From the IMG/VR virus record IMGVR_UViG_3300009103_001934, positions 62,001 to 126,000 of that record: DNA of 64,000 nucleotides. The stretch is one strand, 5' to 3'. Below are positions 50,970 through 59,062 of this stretch, one piece after another. The notes under the pieces were generated by a model. It was not told the DNA's origin. It worked only from the letters and a program-made list of their open reading frames with translations, and made no database searches. The stretch's first letter is position 1. Each line of letters begins with the position of its first letter. The DNA is from a virus. A program made the position numbers and the translations under genes.

Positions 50970-51209
50970 GTGTCTAAAGAGATTAAAAATCTTCACAGGC
51001 GCAGAAAAAGGCTCGGCTTGAGCCTACTGCGCTATTTTCATGCTTTTATGGCAGGGTATGGAGACAAAAGAACAAGTAAGGACTGTCCATACGAAACAGA
51101 GTCTTTGAGTAAAGCCTATTGGGAAGGCAGAAAAACTAGGATGAATTATGATGGTTTGACTGGATGTGGCTTTATAGCAAAAAAGACCTTGACTCCATAT
51201 CGGGATTAG
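50970..51209 (+). CDS. Ribosome modulation factor-like protein
   Basis: 79 aa, GTG start. HAFMAGYGDKRTSKDCPY then SKAYWEGRKT mirrors RMF (GYQAGxxGRSKEMCPY...QWLGGWREA): the spacing of GY, CPY and the W-x-G-x-R end is kept. RMF binds the ribosome and promotes 100S hibernation. The N-terminus is very basic. Confidence 0.5.
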   Translation: MSKEIKNLHRRRKRLGLSLLRYFHAFMAGYGDKRTSKDCPYETESLSKAYWEGRKTRMNYDGLTGCGFIAKKTLTPYRD

Positions 51210-51217
51210 ACTATACT
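51189..51217 (+). promoter_or_regulatory. rIIA promoter
   Basis: TTGACT, 17-nt spacer, TATACT; 23 nt to the rIIA ATG. It lies in the end of the preceding gene. Confidence 0.78.
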
Positions 51218-51240
51218 GGTCTTACAGTTAAGCAAAACCT

Positions 51241-53523
51241 ATGAAACCTATTACAAACCAACAAACCGTCAAGTCTAGCGGCATCCAGAAGTCTGTATCT
51301 TTTGGAATCAAATCCTCTGGACTCCATCACATCCTCGGAATCCTCCGAAATCAACTTTACTCGGATAAGGAACTTGCGGTTATCCGTGAATACTCCTGTA
51401 ACGCAGTTGACGCACACACAGCAGCAGGGCATCCAGAACGCCCAATCGAAGTTACCTTGCCGACCAAAATGAGCCTGTTCTTTAAGGTTCGTGACTTTGG
51501 CCCAGCACTTTCTGAATCTGAAATTCAAGAGGTGTATGCCTTCTATGGTGAGTCCACCAAGCGTAACACCAACGACCAGATTGGTATGCTGGGTATTGGT
51601 TCCAAAGCGGCATTTGCCTACGGAGACAATTACGTTATCAATTCGTACCTTGACGGCAAGAAGTATATCTATAACGCCTTTATCGACCCGTCACAGATTG
51701 GTCAGATTTCCAAGATTGGTGAAGAACCAACCAAGTTCGCAAATGGTATTGAAATCGTTGTTCCTGTCAGGGGCGAAGATGTAGACGCTTTCGTAGACAA
51801 ATCGAAAGACCTCTTTCGTTGGTTTAATGTGATTCCGACAATTAAAGGTCACTCGCAGTTTGAATATGAGAATGAAGCACTCTTTGAGGCAGACGAATGG
51901 AAGTGGTTAGCCGAAAAGCGTGACCGTTATGACAAAGGTGAGGCAATCGCAGTCATGGGGAACATAGGTTATCCCATCGACGTTTATTCCTTGGGAGACT
52001 TCAACGAAGAAGAAACTAACTTACAAGAGTTGCTTTGCGCCAATCTTGTGATGAAGTTCGACATCGGTGATTTAGAGATTTCAGCATCACGCGAAAAGTT
52101 ACAATATACGGAATATACTCGTAAGAAAATTAAAGAGAAACTGAAAACTGTTTCTGATGAGCTTATCAGCGTCATCAGCAAAGAGTTCAGTGGTTGCAAA
52201 ACGCTATGGGATGCAAAATGTCTCATGGGTTCCATCTTTGATATGGCAAGCAACCTCTACAACTTGCGGAACTTTGTAGCAAAGAAAATGAAGTTCAAAG
52301 GCAAGAAGATAGGTGATACCAGCATCGGTGCTTACTATCAGTTCGGCAAGGATTCAAAGGGAGACTACACCGACTCTGAAAGCGTCGAAATGCACACTTG
52401 GAAAAAGTCATGGAGAAGCGAGAAGTATCGCATCGAGGAGACTAATCACCTTACTGCATCCAAAAAGGTAGTAGTTATTGAGAATGACCAAGGGCATCGT
52501 CGCGGAATCATGGGCAAAGTATTGCCTTACATTCTGGAACAGGAGAAGAATGTCTATTTAATTAAATTTAATAGCGAGGCAGAGAAGAAGCGTTGGAAAG
52601 CGTATGCGGGTTTCGACACTAAAATGCTCAAATTGAGCGAGATGGAGAAACGTCCGTTGAGTGATTTCGCTGGATACTCTGCTGCTCCTGCTGGTTCTGG
52701 AGTGGGTGAGAAGAACAAAAAGCACTCTGCAAAGTGTTTCACGTTCAAATTCGACCACAAGGGACAGTATTGGGACAGAAAGAAGTCCTCTTGGTGGAGC
52801 ATCGCAGACGTAGACGTAGCAGACACTAGCGAAACGCGAGTGTACGTTATCCTAGACCAATTCCAAGCAGAGAGGAATAATGGCGATGGATACCCAACTA
52901 CCGAAGTACCTAACAAGATTAAGGAACTGAAGAACTGCTTTGAGCAAGCTCATATCCCCTTCCCCGAAAACGTGTATGGGTTCAAGCTCAAGAATCGTAG
53001 TGATGTGGAAGGTAAGGACGGTTGGATTACCCTCTGGGATTACATCCAAGTCACGCTCAAGGAGAAGCTCAAGGACGGTGAGTATGAATTGGCATGGGCC
53101 GATATGCTGGAATTGAAGGCACTTGAGAATGACCGTGACCTTGTGGAAGATTACTGGAATTGGGACGCTAAAGGACTCCTGACGCAATTAAGAGCCTCCA
53201 TAGAGGATATGGCACTCAAGGATGCAGAAGGTTCTGCTCATGCGTTAGCGTGTAATTTCGGGCTAATGAAGGCACGTTCTGGACGCGATGGCGTTGAGAC
53301 AATCAAGAACCTTTGCTCTCAATTCGGCATCGAAGTGAATCTGAAGGGTAAACCATCATTTCCGCTCATAAAAGAGTTCAAAAAGGCACTGAAACGCTAC
53401 CCGATGCTCAAGCACATCAAATCCGATGTGTGGAGGCACGGCAAAGTGCAAGGTATGAAGGAAATCGTCAACTACATCAATCTGGTTGACGTATGTAACC
53501 AATCCTCAAGCACAGAGGAGTAA
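51241..53523 (+). CDS. rIIA: rIIA-like protein
   Basis: 760 aa. The N-terminal GHKL ATPase fold is evident: AVIREYSCNAVDAHTAAG (N box), FFKVRDFGPALSESEI (G1 DxGxG-like) and IGMLGIGSKAAFAYGD (G2). This is the hallmark of T4 rIIA-type membrane-associated proteins that counter superinfection/prophage exclusion. The C-terminal 400 residues are charged and helical. Own promoter upstream and terminator downstream; rIIB-like gene follows after one small gene. Confidence 0.88.
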   Translation: MKPITNQQTVKSSGIQKSVSFGIKSSGLHHILGILRNQLYSDKELAVIREYSCNAVDAHTAAGHPERPIEVTLPTKMSLFFKVRDFGPALSESEIQEVYAFYGESTKRNTNDQIGMLGIGSKAAFAYGDNYVINSYLDGKKYIYNAFIDPSQIGQISKIGEEPTKFANGIEIVVPVRGEDVDAFVDKSKDLFRWFNVIPTIKGHSQFEYENEALFEADEWKWLAEKRDRYDKGEAIAVMGNIGYPIDVYSLGDFNEEETNLQELLCANLVMKFDIGDLEISASREKLQYTEYTRKKIKEKLKTVSDELISVISKEFSGCKTLWDAKCLMGSIFDMASNLYNLRNFVAKKMKFKGKKIGDTSIGAYYQFGKDSKGDYTDSESVEMHTWKKSWRSEKYRIEETNHLTASKKVVVIENDQGHRRGIMGKVLPYILEQEKNVYLIKFNSEAEKKRWKAYAGFDTKMLKLSEMEKRPLSDFAGYSAAPAGSGVGEKNKKHSAKCFTFKFDHKGQYWDRKKSSWWSIADVDVADTSETRVYVILDQFQAERNNGDGYPTTEVPNKIKELKNCFEQAHIPFPENVYGFKLKNRSDVEGKDGWITLWDYIQVTLKEKLKDGEYELAWADMLELKALENDRDLVEDYWNWDAKGLLTQLRASIEDMALKDAEGSAHALACNFGLMKARSGRDGVETIKNLCSQFGIEVNLKGKPSFPLIKEFKKALKRYPMLKHIKSDVWRHGKVQGMKEIVNYINLVDVCNQSSSTEE

Positions 53524-53529
53524 AAAACA

Positions 53530-53576
53530 GGGGGGCGTGAGGGTTTAGTAGGTTTTCCCTCGCGCTCCCCGTCTTA
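53530..53576 (+). terminator. Terminator-like hairpin after rIIA
   Basis: A 14-bp stem (GGGGGGCGTGAGGG with CCCTCGCGCTCCCC, two wobble pairs) and 13-nt loop; the T-run is weak (GTCTT), so it may also protect the 3' end. Confidence 0.7.
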
Positions 53577-53620
53577 AAAAACGAACAAAAAAACTAATTA
53601 AATTAATTTTATTAAGAAAA

Positions 53621-54031
53621 ATGGAAAACAACGAACTATCAAAAACGGAAAAGCTCGACGTAGCACTCCAAAGTCATAAGTTCTACAATCACCAGTGCGT
53701 AGAATTAGAGAAGAAAATCAACATTAAGATTGATAGCATTTTTCAAACAGAAGAAACAGGAAAGAATATAAGTAAGAAAGATATTTTCGAGACGGTTGGT
53801 TTGGTAAATCAACTACTCTCCCTGTCAAGTAAGTATATGATGGAAGGCAAAAATGTTGTAAGTGAGTTAGAAAAAGTAGACCCAAAAGAAATTGAAGCGG
53901 ATTTTGCAAAAGTAATGAAAAAGCAATTAACCGCGATGAACGAAAAACAAGAGGCAATTCACGATAGAGTGAGAGAGATACAACAAATGCTGATTGAGAT
54001 GTATAATGTTGATGAAGATGATACTTTTTAG
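53621..54031 (+). CDS. Hypothetical protein between rIIA and rIIB
   Basis: 136 aa, helical, charged, with MKKQLTAMNEKQEAIHDRVREI as a coiled-coil segment. The upstream spacer contains TAATTAAATTAATTTT, a variant of the AT-rich junction motif. No family recognised. Confidence 0.6.
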   Translation: MENNELSKTEKLDVALQSHKFYNHQCVELEKKINIKIDSIFQTEETGKNISKKDIFETVGLVNQLLSLSSKYMMEGKNVVSELEKVDPKEIEADFAKVMKKQLTAMNEKQEAIHDRVREIQQMLIEMYNVDEDDTF

Positions 54032-54093
54032 TAAAAAAGACTTGTGTTAGAATAGGAAATCGACTAGAATAGAAAGATAGAGGAAACAAAATT

Positions 54094-54903
54094 ATGATAC
54101 CGCACATATTAACAGAAAACAGTCTGACAGTGGTGATAAATGGTCAGGCTCAAACCATGAACAGTGACCATCCAGCTTGGGAACAAGCGAAGGATGCACT
54201 CAAGAGTTCCGAATGGGAACGGCTTGAGAAGATGTTCGATGTGTCTCATGCCGTAGAGGATTACCTCGACGATGATGCCAACATCGAGGTAAAGGACGGA
54301 GCAGTATTCTACGGGGGCGAATCCGTTCATAACTATTGCGTAGACAAGATTCTCGATTTCATGCGGGATGGTCTACCATATCAACCCTTGGTTAAATTCC
54401 TTGGAAAGCTCATGGCGAATCCCTCTCGTCGTGCCACAGAGGAGTTGTATCGGTTCTTGGAGCATAAATCCATGCCCCTGACCCCAGAAGGCAACTTCCT
54501 CGCTTACAAAGGCGTGACGAACGATTTCAAGGATTGTTATAGCCGCAAGTTTGACAACTCTGTTGGACAGACCTTGAGCATGATTCGTAACAGTGTTTGC
54601 GATGATGCCAATATCGGTTGCTCTAACGGGTTTCATGCTGGCAGTTATGAATATGCCAAGGGTTACGCTTCTAGCGGGGGCAATCTGATGATTGTGGAAA
54701 TTGACCCATCTGATGTGGTCAGCGTCCCTCACGATTGCGACTGTCAGAAGTTGCGTACTGCGTCATATAAAGTCGTAGGTCACATGGAGAGTATCGACGC
54801 TCCCCCGCTGGACGATGGTATCAATTACGACTATTACTCCGACGAGGAGAATGAGGCATACGCCGAAGGGTACGAACAAGCCAAAAAGGACTTGGGGTAC
54901 TAG
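54094..54903 (+). CDS. rIIB: rIIB-like protein
   Basis: 269 aa. PLVKFLGKLMANPSRRATEELYRFLEHKSMPLTPEGNFLAYKGV and CSNGFHAGSYEYAKGYA followed by DVVSVPHDCDCQKLRTASY are the conserved core of rIIB-type proteins. Acidic C-terminal tail. An AGAGGAAAC purine-rich site precedes the ATG. Confidence 0.85.
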   Translation: MIPHILTENSLTVVINGQAQTMNSDHPAWEQAKDALKSSEWERLEKMFDVSHAVEDYLDDDANIEVKDGAVFYGGESVHNYCVDKILDFMRDGLPYQPLVKFLGKLMANPSRRATEELYRFLEHKSMPLTPEGNFLAYKGVTNDFKDCYSRKFDNSVGQTLSMIRNSVCDDANIGCSNGFHAGSYEYAKGYASSGGNLMIVEIDPSDVVSVPHDCDCQKLRTASYKVVGHMESIDAPPLDDGINYDYYSDEENEAYAEGYEQAKKDLGY

Positions 54904-54909
54904 AAGCAC

Positions 54910-54948
54910 GGGGGGCGGGGAATAAACCCCGCTCCCCATATTATTTTT
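54910..54948 (+). terminator. Terminator after rIIB
   Basis: An 11-bp stem GGGGGGCGGGG/CCCCGCTCCCC, six-base loop, then ATATTATTTTT. The stem base resembles the terminator after rIIA. Confidence 0.8.
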
Positions 54949-55379
54949 ATTATTTTAATTAGCAAGTGCGGTTAATTGACTGAACTTTCATACCTTATAC
55001 ATATACAAAGGAACCTACTTATGATGAAATTACAACCTTATAGATATACCTTAACATATAATGGAATTTATTTTCTTTGTGGCGTTCTTTATTTGGTTTA
55101 TGAAGAACGGAGATGACTTATTCGGAGGGATGGGGGGAGATTAAATCCCCCCTTTCCCCCACTTTCCTCCCCTTTTCCCCACTTTATCTTCAACAAATTC
55201 ACATCCAAAATATACCTAGACAGACAGTAGTAATAGAAAGAAAGAATAAAGGTATTACTTATTGTCATATATTACGGGTCTGCGCGATTTATATTTATTA
55301 AAATATATTTAATTAATTTAATCTATTTATATAAGCAGGGGCAAAAATCATCTTATTATATTATAGTGTATTTATTTAT
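54949..55379. other. AT-rich intergenic stretch with at most one tiny gene
   Basis: Apart from a possible small peptide gene at 55061 the stretch shows no convincing coding sequence, only AT-rich DNA including a TTTAATTAATTTAAT block near 55309 and a run of pyrimidine-rich (CCCC/TTTCC) sequence at 55145-55190. Confidence 0.6.
55061..55144 (+). CDS. Possible tiny membrane peptide
   Basis: 27 aa; FIFFVAFFIWF is hydrophobic, followed by GDDLFGGMGGD. A TATAAT overlaps the start. Supported only by composition. Confidence 0.35.
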   Translation: MEFIFFVAFFIWFMKNGDDLFGGMGGD

Positions 55380-55631
55380 ATGGCTAATAGTCATAAAATT
55401 AAAGTTGTTGACAAACCTTTAGGTAGACAGAAGGCAGTAGGACAGGCTTATACAGAAGCAAGAGTAATTGAAATAGACCCAAGACAAAAAAGTAAAGCAT
55501 ATTTAGATACATTAATACATGAAATGCTTCATGTCTATAATCCAGAGTGGTCTGAAAACAAAGTTACTAAAACTGCAAATGAAATGACTGAAATTATTTG
55601 GCAAAAAAATTATAGAAGAATCAAAAGATAA
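55380..55631 (+). CDS. Small zinc metalloprotease-like protein
   Basis: 83 aa. TLIHEMLHVYNPEWSENKVTKTANEMTEIIW has HExxH plus the downstream conserved E-x(2)-V-x(3)-A pattern of minimal phage peptidases. Relative of the protein at 33273. Confidence 0.65.
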   Translation: MANSHKIKVVDKPLGRQKAVGQAYTEARVIEIDPRQKSKAYLDTLIHEMLHVYNPEWSENKVTKTANEMTEIIWQKNYRRIKR

Positions 55632-55669
55632 TTAGCCGCCAATTTTAATTATTTTATTTATTAAATTTA

Positions 55670-55788
55670 GGTTCGACGAATGTGACCTCGAAATATAGCA
55701 GGTTCGACTAGGGTGATGGTGAAATATAGCAAAAATGAAAATGACTTCGAACATTTTGACCTCGAAATATAGCGCGGCGAAATATAGC
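55670..55788 (+). repeat. Direct repeats ending GAAATATAGC
   Basis: Three 30-nt units of the form (G/A)(G/C)TTCGA...GAAATATAGC at 55670-55699, 55701-55730 and 55744-55773, and a partial copy at 55777-55788. A related GGTTCGTCAAATATAG occurs at 58037. Spacing of 31 and 43 nt fits protein-binding iterons. Confidence 0.75.
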
Positions 55789-55835
55789 CCCATCTCCACT
55801 GGAATGTCAAGAAAAAAATGCCCCAGACCCGTCCT

Positions 55836-55850
55836 TGAGAATGAGTCTCA
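55836..55850. promoter_or_regulatory. TGAGA-N5-TCTCA palindrome
   Basis: TGAGAATGAGTCTCA, the exact reverse complement of the site at 58143. Partly similar to Fur-type operators, which is a guess. Confidence 0.5.
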
Positions 55851-55881
55851 TTTGCGATTTTTAAGAAAATAACAAAGAAAA

Positions 55882-55956
55882 ATGCTAATTTTATTCATTT
55901 TAATAATTTTAATTGCAATTATAGATATTTTTACGAATAATCTTGACACAAATTAG
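55882..55956 (+). CDS. Possible tiny transmembrane peptide
   Basis: 24 aa, almost entirely hydrophobic (MLILFILIILIAIIDIF). Contains the next promoter in its 3' end. Weak support. Confidence 0.28.
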   Translation: MLILFILIILIAIIDIFTNNLDTN

Positions 55957-55971
55957 GAAATAGTTCAATAT
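55943..55971 (+). promoter_or_regulatory. Promoter for the gene at 55982
   Basis: TTGACA, 17-nt spacer, CAATAT, 10 nt to the ATG. A 20-nt spacing to TATATT is the alternative. Confidence 0.55.
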
Positions 55972-55981
55972 ATTTAATAAC

Positions 55982-56221
55982 ATGACTGCTCCCAAAAAGA
56001 AAACCAAGAAAAATAAATATAAGTTAGATGAAGCTGGACTAAAACTCGCCCAACGCTACGAAATGGCATGGCATAAGTTGTTTTATTCTAAAAGTAGATG
56101 GACACAAGAAGAAATAATTAATGAGCCGCATGGTAGACACGCGAATGAGTTTGCCAAGGAAGTAAGAAGGATGGCAGAGAACAATAGTATAGATATAAAA
56201 GTAAGTGGGAAGATTTATTAA
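55982..56221 (+). CDS. Hypothetical protein
   Basis: 79 aa, lysine-rich N-terminus then a helical region (EAGLKLAQRYEMAWHKLFYS). No family recognised. Confidence 0.58.
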   Translation: MTAPKKKTKKNKYKLDEAGLKLAQRYEMAWHKLFYSKSRWTQEEIINEPHGRHANEFAKEVRRMAENNSIDIKVSGKIY

Positions 56222-56245
56222 ATTTAATTTTATTATTTTATTTAC

Positions 56246-56274
56246 TTGACCTCAACTTGGATAACCCTTATACT
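56246..56274 (+). promoter_or_regulatory. Near-leaderless promoter
   Basis: TTGACC, 17-nt spacer, TATACT, 9 nt to the ATG. Confidence 0.75.
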
Positions 56275-56283
56275 GGTTGAAGG

Positions 56284-56571
56284 ATGAACGAAAAGAAAAA
56301 ACGTAAATCGGGTGCGGGTCGGAAGAAAGGGAGCGTTAGCTTCTGTATGGTTCCCCTCACAGAGTTAGTATCCAAACTGCCTAGCGGGGCAATTATCGTA
56401 GTGAGTAGGAAGTTCTGCGAATCTATGGGTATCGAGGGGCAACCTGTCGTATCCACGCCGACCATGATGATGCCTCTTGCTACTGCTGCCAAAGCTAATG
56501 CCGTACAGGTTACTGACTTGAATGAAAGTAAGAAAGAAACCGCGCCAGACTTTAGCGTTGACAACTGGTAA
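56284..56571 (+). CDS. Hypothetical protein
   Basis: 95 aa. Basic start RKSGAGRKKGSVSFCMVPL, then VVVSRKF-like beta strands, acidic end. The GRKKGS segment suggests DNA contact, but no family was recognised. Confidence 0.58.
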   Translation: MNEKKKRKSGAGRKKGSVSFCMVPLTELVSKLPSGAIIVVSRKFCESMGIEGQPVVSTPTMMMPLATAAKANAVQVTDLNESKKETAPDFSVDNW

Positions 56572-56594
56572 GAAATCCCTTACAATTAAAGACG

Positions 56595-57569
56595 ATGAGT
56601 GAAACCTACTTCCCAGATATAATTGGTCAGAACCGTGTCAAAAAAGCGTTGGGCTTTTATATTGACGGTTATCAAGAAACGAATTGCATACCGCATCTGA
56701 TGTTTACTGCACCTCGCGGGTGCGGCAAGACTACGATGGCAACTGCTATGGCAAAGAACCTTGTTGGGCCTGACGGTGCGATTAAGCCTCTTATTACTAT
56801 CAACTGTTCTACCATCAAGAGCCTCAAGCAGTTTTTCAATATGATTGTGATACCTCATATGGTTGAGCGTGATGCCACCGTGCTGTTTGACGAATGTTCT
56901 GAATTGCCCAAGGATGTGACGATGGCACTACTGACCATCACCAACCCTAATCCAGAGAACCAGAACGAGTTCTCCTATGAGGACTATAACGTGGTGTTTG
57001 ACTTTCGCCGCTTGAGCTTCATGTTCGCCACTACCGAAGGGCAAAGTATCTTCCATGCACTCATGGACAGAATGGAGCGCATCGACTTGGAAGAATATAA
57101 GTTAGATGAACTTGGTAAGATTGTGTTGCTTGGATTAGACGGTTATACTGTCGAGCAAAAAACGCTAGAGAGTATTTCTAACGTCCTGCGAGGCAACGCC
57201 CGTGCTGGTCAGAAAATGGCGATGAAGATGCGCCTATACCTTGATGCTAAAGGTCAGACTCATTTTGCCGACAAGGATTGGAAGGAACTTATGGACAAGC
57301 TCGGTATCCTGCCGCTTGGCATCTCCGTCCAAGAACTCAACCTCATGCGTTACATGGCGCGGAAGAAGGCAACTCGCCTTACCGAACTCGCCGCAATCAC
57401 TGGACTCTCCAAGGGAGCAATCCAAAAAGATTATGAGTTATATCTCTCCAAAATGGGTCTAATGGAGATACAACCAGAGGGTCGCTCCCTCACAACAAAA
57501 GGATTGGAGTATCTTAATGACCTCGATGGAGTTAAAAAGAACAAGTCTAACAAGGCTAGTAAAAAATAA
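56595..57569 (+). CDS. RuvB-like AAA+ helicase
   Basis: 324 aa. DIIGQNRVKKALGFYIDGYQ, APRGCGKTT Walker A (39-47), ATVLFDECSE Walker B, and a winged-helix C-terminus (LTELAAITGLSKGAIQKDYELYLSKMGLM), equivalent to RuvB GLSxxT-Y. No RuvA or RuvC appears here. Role inferred: Holliday-junction branch migration or recombination-dependent replication. Confidence 0.82.
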   Translation: MSETYFPDIIGQNRVKKALGFYIDGYQETNCIPHLMFTAPRGCGKTTMATAMAKNLVGPDGAIKPLITINCSTIKSLKQFFNMIVIPHMVERDATVLFDECSELPKDVTMALLTITNPNPENQNEFSYEDYNVVFDFRRLSFMFATTEGQSIFHALMDRMERIDLEEYKLDELGKIVLLGLDGYTVEQKTLESISNVLRGNARAGQKMAMKMRLYLDAKGQTHFADKDWKELMDKLGILPLGISVQELNLMRYMARKKATRLTELAAITGLSKGAIQKDYELYLSKMGLMEIQPEGRSLTTKGLEYLNDLDGVKKNKSNKASKK

Positions 57570-57597
57570 ATATAAAATAGATGATGAGCCTATACGG

Positions 57598-57819
57598 ATG
57601 TCTGATTACGAATGGCGCGGCACATTAAATAATAGTGATTTATTTGTAGTTATTAAATATAACCTTGGTGCTTGGAAAGTAAAATATGCTGAAACAGAAT
57701 ACGATCTAAATAATGTAGATTATATATATGTAGCGCAAGAATGGAGTCCGATGAAGTATATTATAAATAAAGATAAGATAGAAATAAATAACTTAATAAC
57801 ATTTTTAGGATGGAAATAA
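57598..57819 (+). CDS. Hypothetical protein
   Basis: 73 aa from the ATG at 57598; an in-frame ATG at 57517 overlaps the RuvB-like gene by 53 nt and may instead be used. Beta-rich: LFVVIKYNLGAWKVKY, DYIYVAQEW. No family recognised. Confidence 0.5.
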   Translation: MSDYEWRGTLNNSDLFVVIKYNLGAWKVKYAETEYDLNNVDYIYVAQEWSPMKYIINKDKIEINNLITFLGWK

Positions 57820-57902
57820 ATAAAAATAAACTTGAATTTAGTCAGGAAGTAGGCTAATATATAGATGTGGGTGCAACGCCCACAGTTCGTTCATCATCAT
57901 CG

Positions 57903-57938
57903 AATCCTCCTGCGGGAAACTGCGGGGGGATTTTTTTT
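57903..57938 (+). terminator. Rho-independent terminator
   Basis: An 11-bp stem AATCCTCCTGC/GCGGGGGGATT (wobbles included) with 8-nt loop and T-run. A small hairpin with GTGGG/CCCAC just upstream. Confidence 0.8.
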
Positions 57939-58107
57939 GTATTTTCTTTAAAACAGTGTAAATAATAATAAGACCTTGCTAAATAAATAAATAAGGCAAG
58001 CTCAACAGGTTATGTTCAAATAAGCTTTGTAGAATAGGTTCGTCAAATATAGAACTGAAATAAAGTAAAAATAAAACAGGCCCAAATAAGGTAAGGTTTA
58101 AACTAAA

Positions 58108-58157
58108 TGAGAGTCAATCTCAACGTCCCTCCTTTATGCTAATGAGACTCATTCTCA
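58108..58157. promoter_or_regulatory. Two TGAGA-TCTCA palindromes
   Basis: TGAGAGTCAATCTCA at 58108-58122 and TGAGACTCATTCTCA at 58143-58157, 35 nt apart. The second is the exact reverse complement of the site at 55836. Confidence 0.55.
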
Positions 58158-58175
58158 ATTTCACCGGTCCCGATG

Positions 58176-58280
58176 TTGGCAATCAAAATTCCAAGAAAAT
58201 GATCGACAAACTATTTTGCCGCTCACGAATGATCGACAAACAAATTTGCCAATCAAAATCTTCCCAAAATGATCGACAAA
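58176..58280 (+). repeat. Tandem GATCGACAAA repeats
   Basis: Three ~35-nt units ending AATGATCGACAAA (ends at 58210, 58240, 58280); two also share TTGGCAATCAAAAT or TTGCCAATCAAAAT upstream. They end 17 nt before the -35 of the RNA promoter, so operator or iteron function is possible. Confidence 0.75.
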
Positions 58281-58297
58281 AAAAAGTAAAAAAAGGC

Positions 58298-58326
58298 TTG
58301 CACTAAAATGGGATGTACGGTATACT
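58298..58326 (+). promoter_or_regulatory. Promoter of the structured RNA
   Basis: TTGCAC, 17-nt spacer, TATACT. Predicted start about 58333, with no gene following for 800 nt. Confidence 0.75.
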
Positions 58327-58332
58327 ATTAAA

Positions 58333-58835
58333 ACAGTGAGGGTAACACCTCCACGATCTTTGAGACAATTTAAGAAGGCGACTGTGGTAGTCCTCACGCA
58401 AGTGAGTGCCCTCGCGGGAAAGCCCCCAGTGGAAGCGCGACGAAACTGGACGGTGATACGATACCGGAGGGATGGGGTTCGACTCCTCACGCCCTAACAA
58501 TTTAAGCCTTGGGTGACGGAACAAACGTCCGACAGAGGAAACGGCCCAAGCAATTTTTACTCCGGCGACGGTTGGAGTAAGGGAATGGCTGAATAACCCT
58601 CCATCATAAGGGGTAAGGCACAGGGCCGCGCGTTAGAGTGCAATCGTATGAGGCGCGTGGTTCTGGTAGACTGGTAAACTTGAACTGTATTGTGCACTGG
58701 TCTTGATGGTAATGCAGCAATCCATCTTCCCATTAATTTAGCATAATCCTGAGGTTGGTGAAAACCATTAAAGAGATATTAAGCAACAACGCCGAAATCC
58801 GCCTCTGATTTTTTTTGCCCTAATGTTAATTTTTT
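58333..58835 (+). ncRNA. Putative large structured noncoding RNA
   Basis: No open reading frame of normal quality. Hairpins seen by eye: CTCAC-GCAA-GTGAG (GNRA loop), CGGT/ACCG, TGGGG-TTCGACT-CCTCA (T-arm-like), TTACTCC/GGAGTAA, CCGCGCG/CGCGTGG, GATGG/CCATC, TGGT-GAAA-ACCA. A promoter is at the start and a T8 run plus the first GGGACCGGTCCC terminator at the end. Similar in spirit to large ornate phage RNAs (GOLLD, ROOL), but I cannot match their motifs. Exact 3' end uncertain. Confidence 0.6.
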
Positions 58836-58880
58836 GCTTGACACGCCGGGACCGGTCCCGGCGCCTGTCAAGCTTTTTTT
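58836..58880 (+). terminator. GGGACCGGTCCC terminator, copy 1
   Basis: GCTTGACA...TGTCAAGC (8 bp) enclosing CGCCGGGACC/GGTCCCGGCG, then seven T's. Present in four copies in this window. Confidence 0.85.
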
Positions 58881-59062
58881 ATTCACAGCCTGTGAGAATT
58901 TCTTAAAAAGGGGCGATTTCTCCGGTGTGAAATTCGGCGTATATAAGAAACTATTTGACCCCATACCCTGCAAAAACAGTGTCAAGCTCAAAAACAATTA
59001 CCCTATATAAACGCATTTAATTAGCCTAATTAAAAAAGATGTGTGTGACGTGCATTTTTTTC

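Larger units (their letters stand above)
55632..55981. other. Noncoding region with 30-bp direct repeats and a palindrome
   Basis: No convincing gene apart from a possible 24-residue peptide. Holds four GAAATATAGC repeats, one TGAGA-TCTCA palindrome and a promoter for the gene at 55982. Confidence 0.75.
57820..58297. other. Noncoding region, first part
   Basis: Holds a terminator, two TGAGA-TCTCA palindromes, AT-rich DNA and the GATCGACAAA repeat array. No plausible gene seen. Confidence 0.8.

Noticed and set aside
55113-55301. 62-codon open frame
   Set aside because: Proline/pyrimidine-driven composition and no coupling or promoter; overlaps a better small membrane candidate.
55670-55788. 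CRISPR array
   Set aside because: Units lie only 1-13 nt apart, so no room for spacers; no cas genes nearby.
58511-58680. RNase P RNA-like patches (AGAGGAAA, GTTAGAGTGCAATC, GGTAAACTT)
   Set aside because: The other conserved regions of RNase P RNA, notably the 3' ACAGAAxCCGGCUUA block that closes P4, are not found, and the order does not fit.
58333-58835. Group I or II intron
   Set aside because: No recognisable P7/G-binding core, no domain V, no flanking split gene and no embedded homing gene; only generic hairpins.
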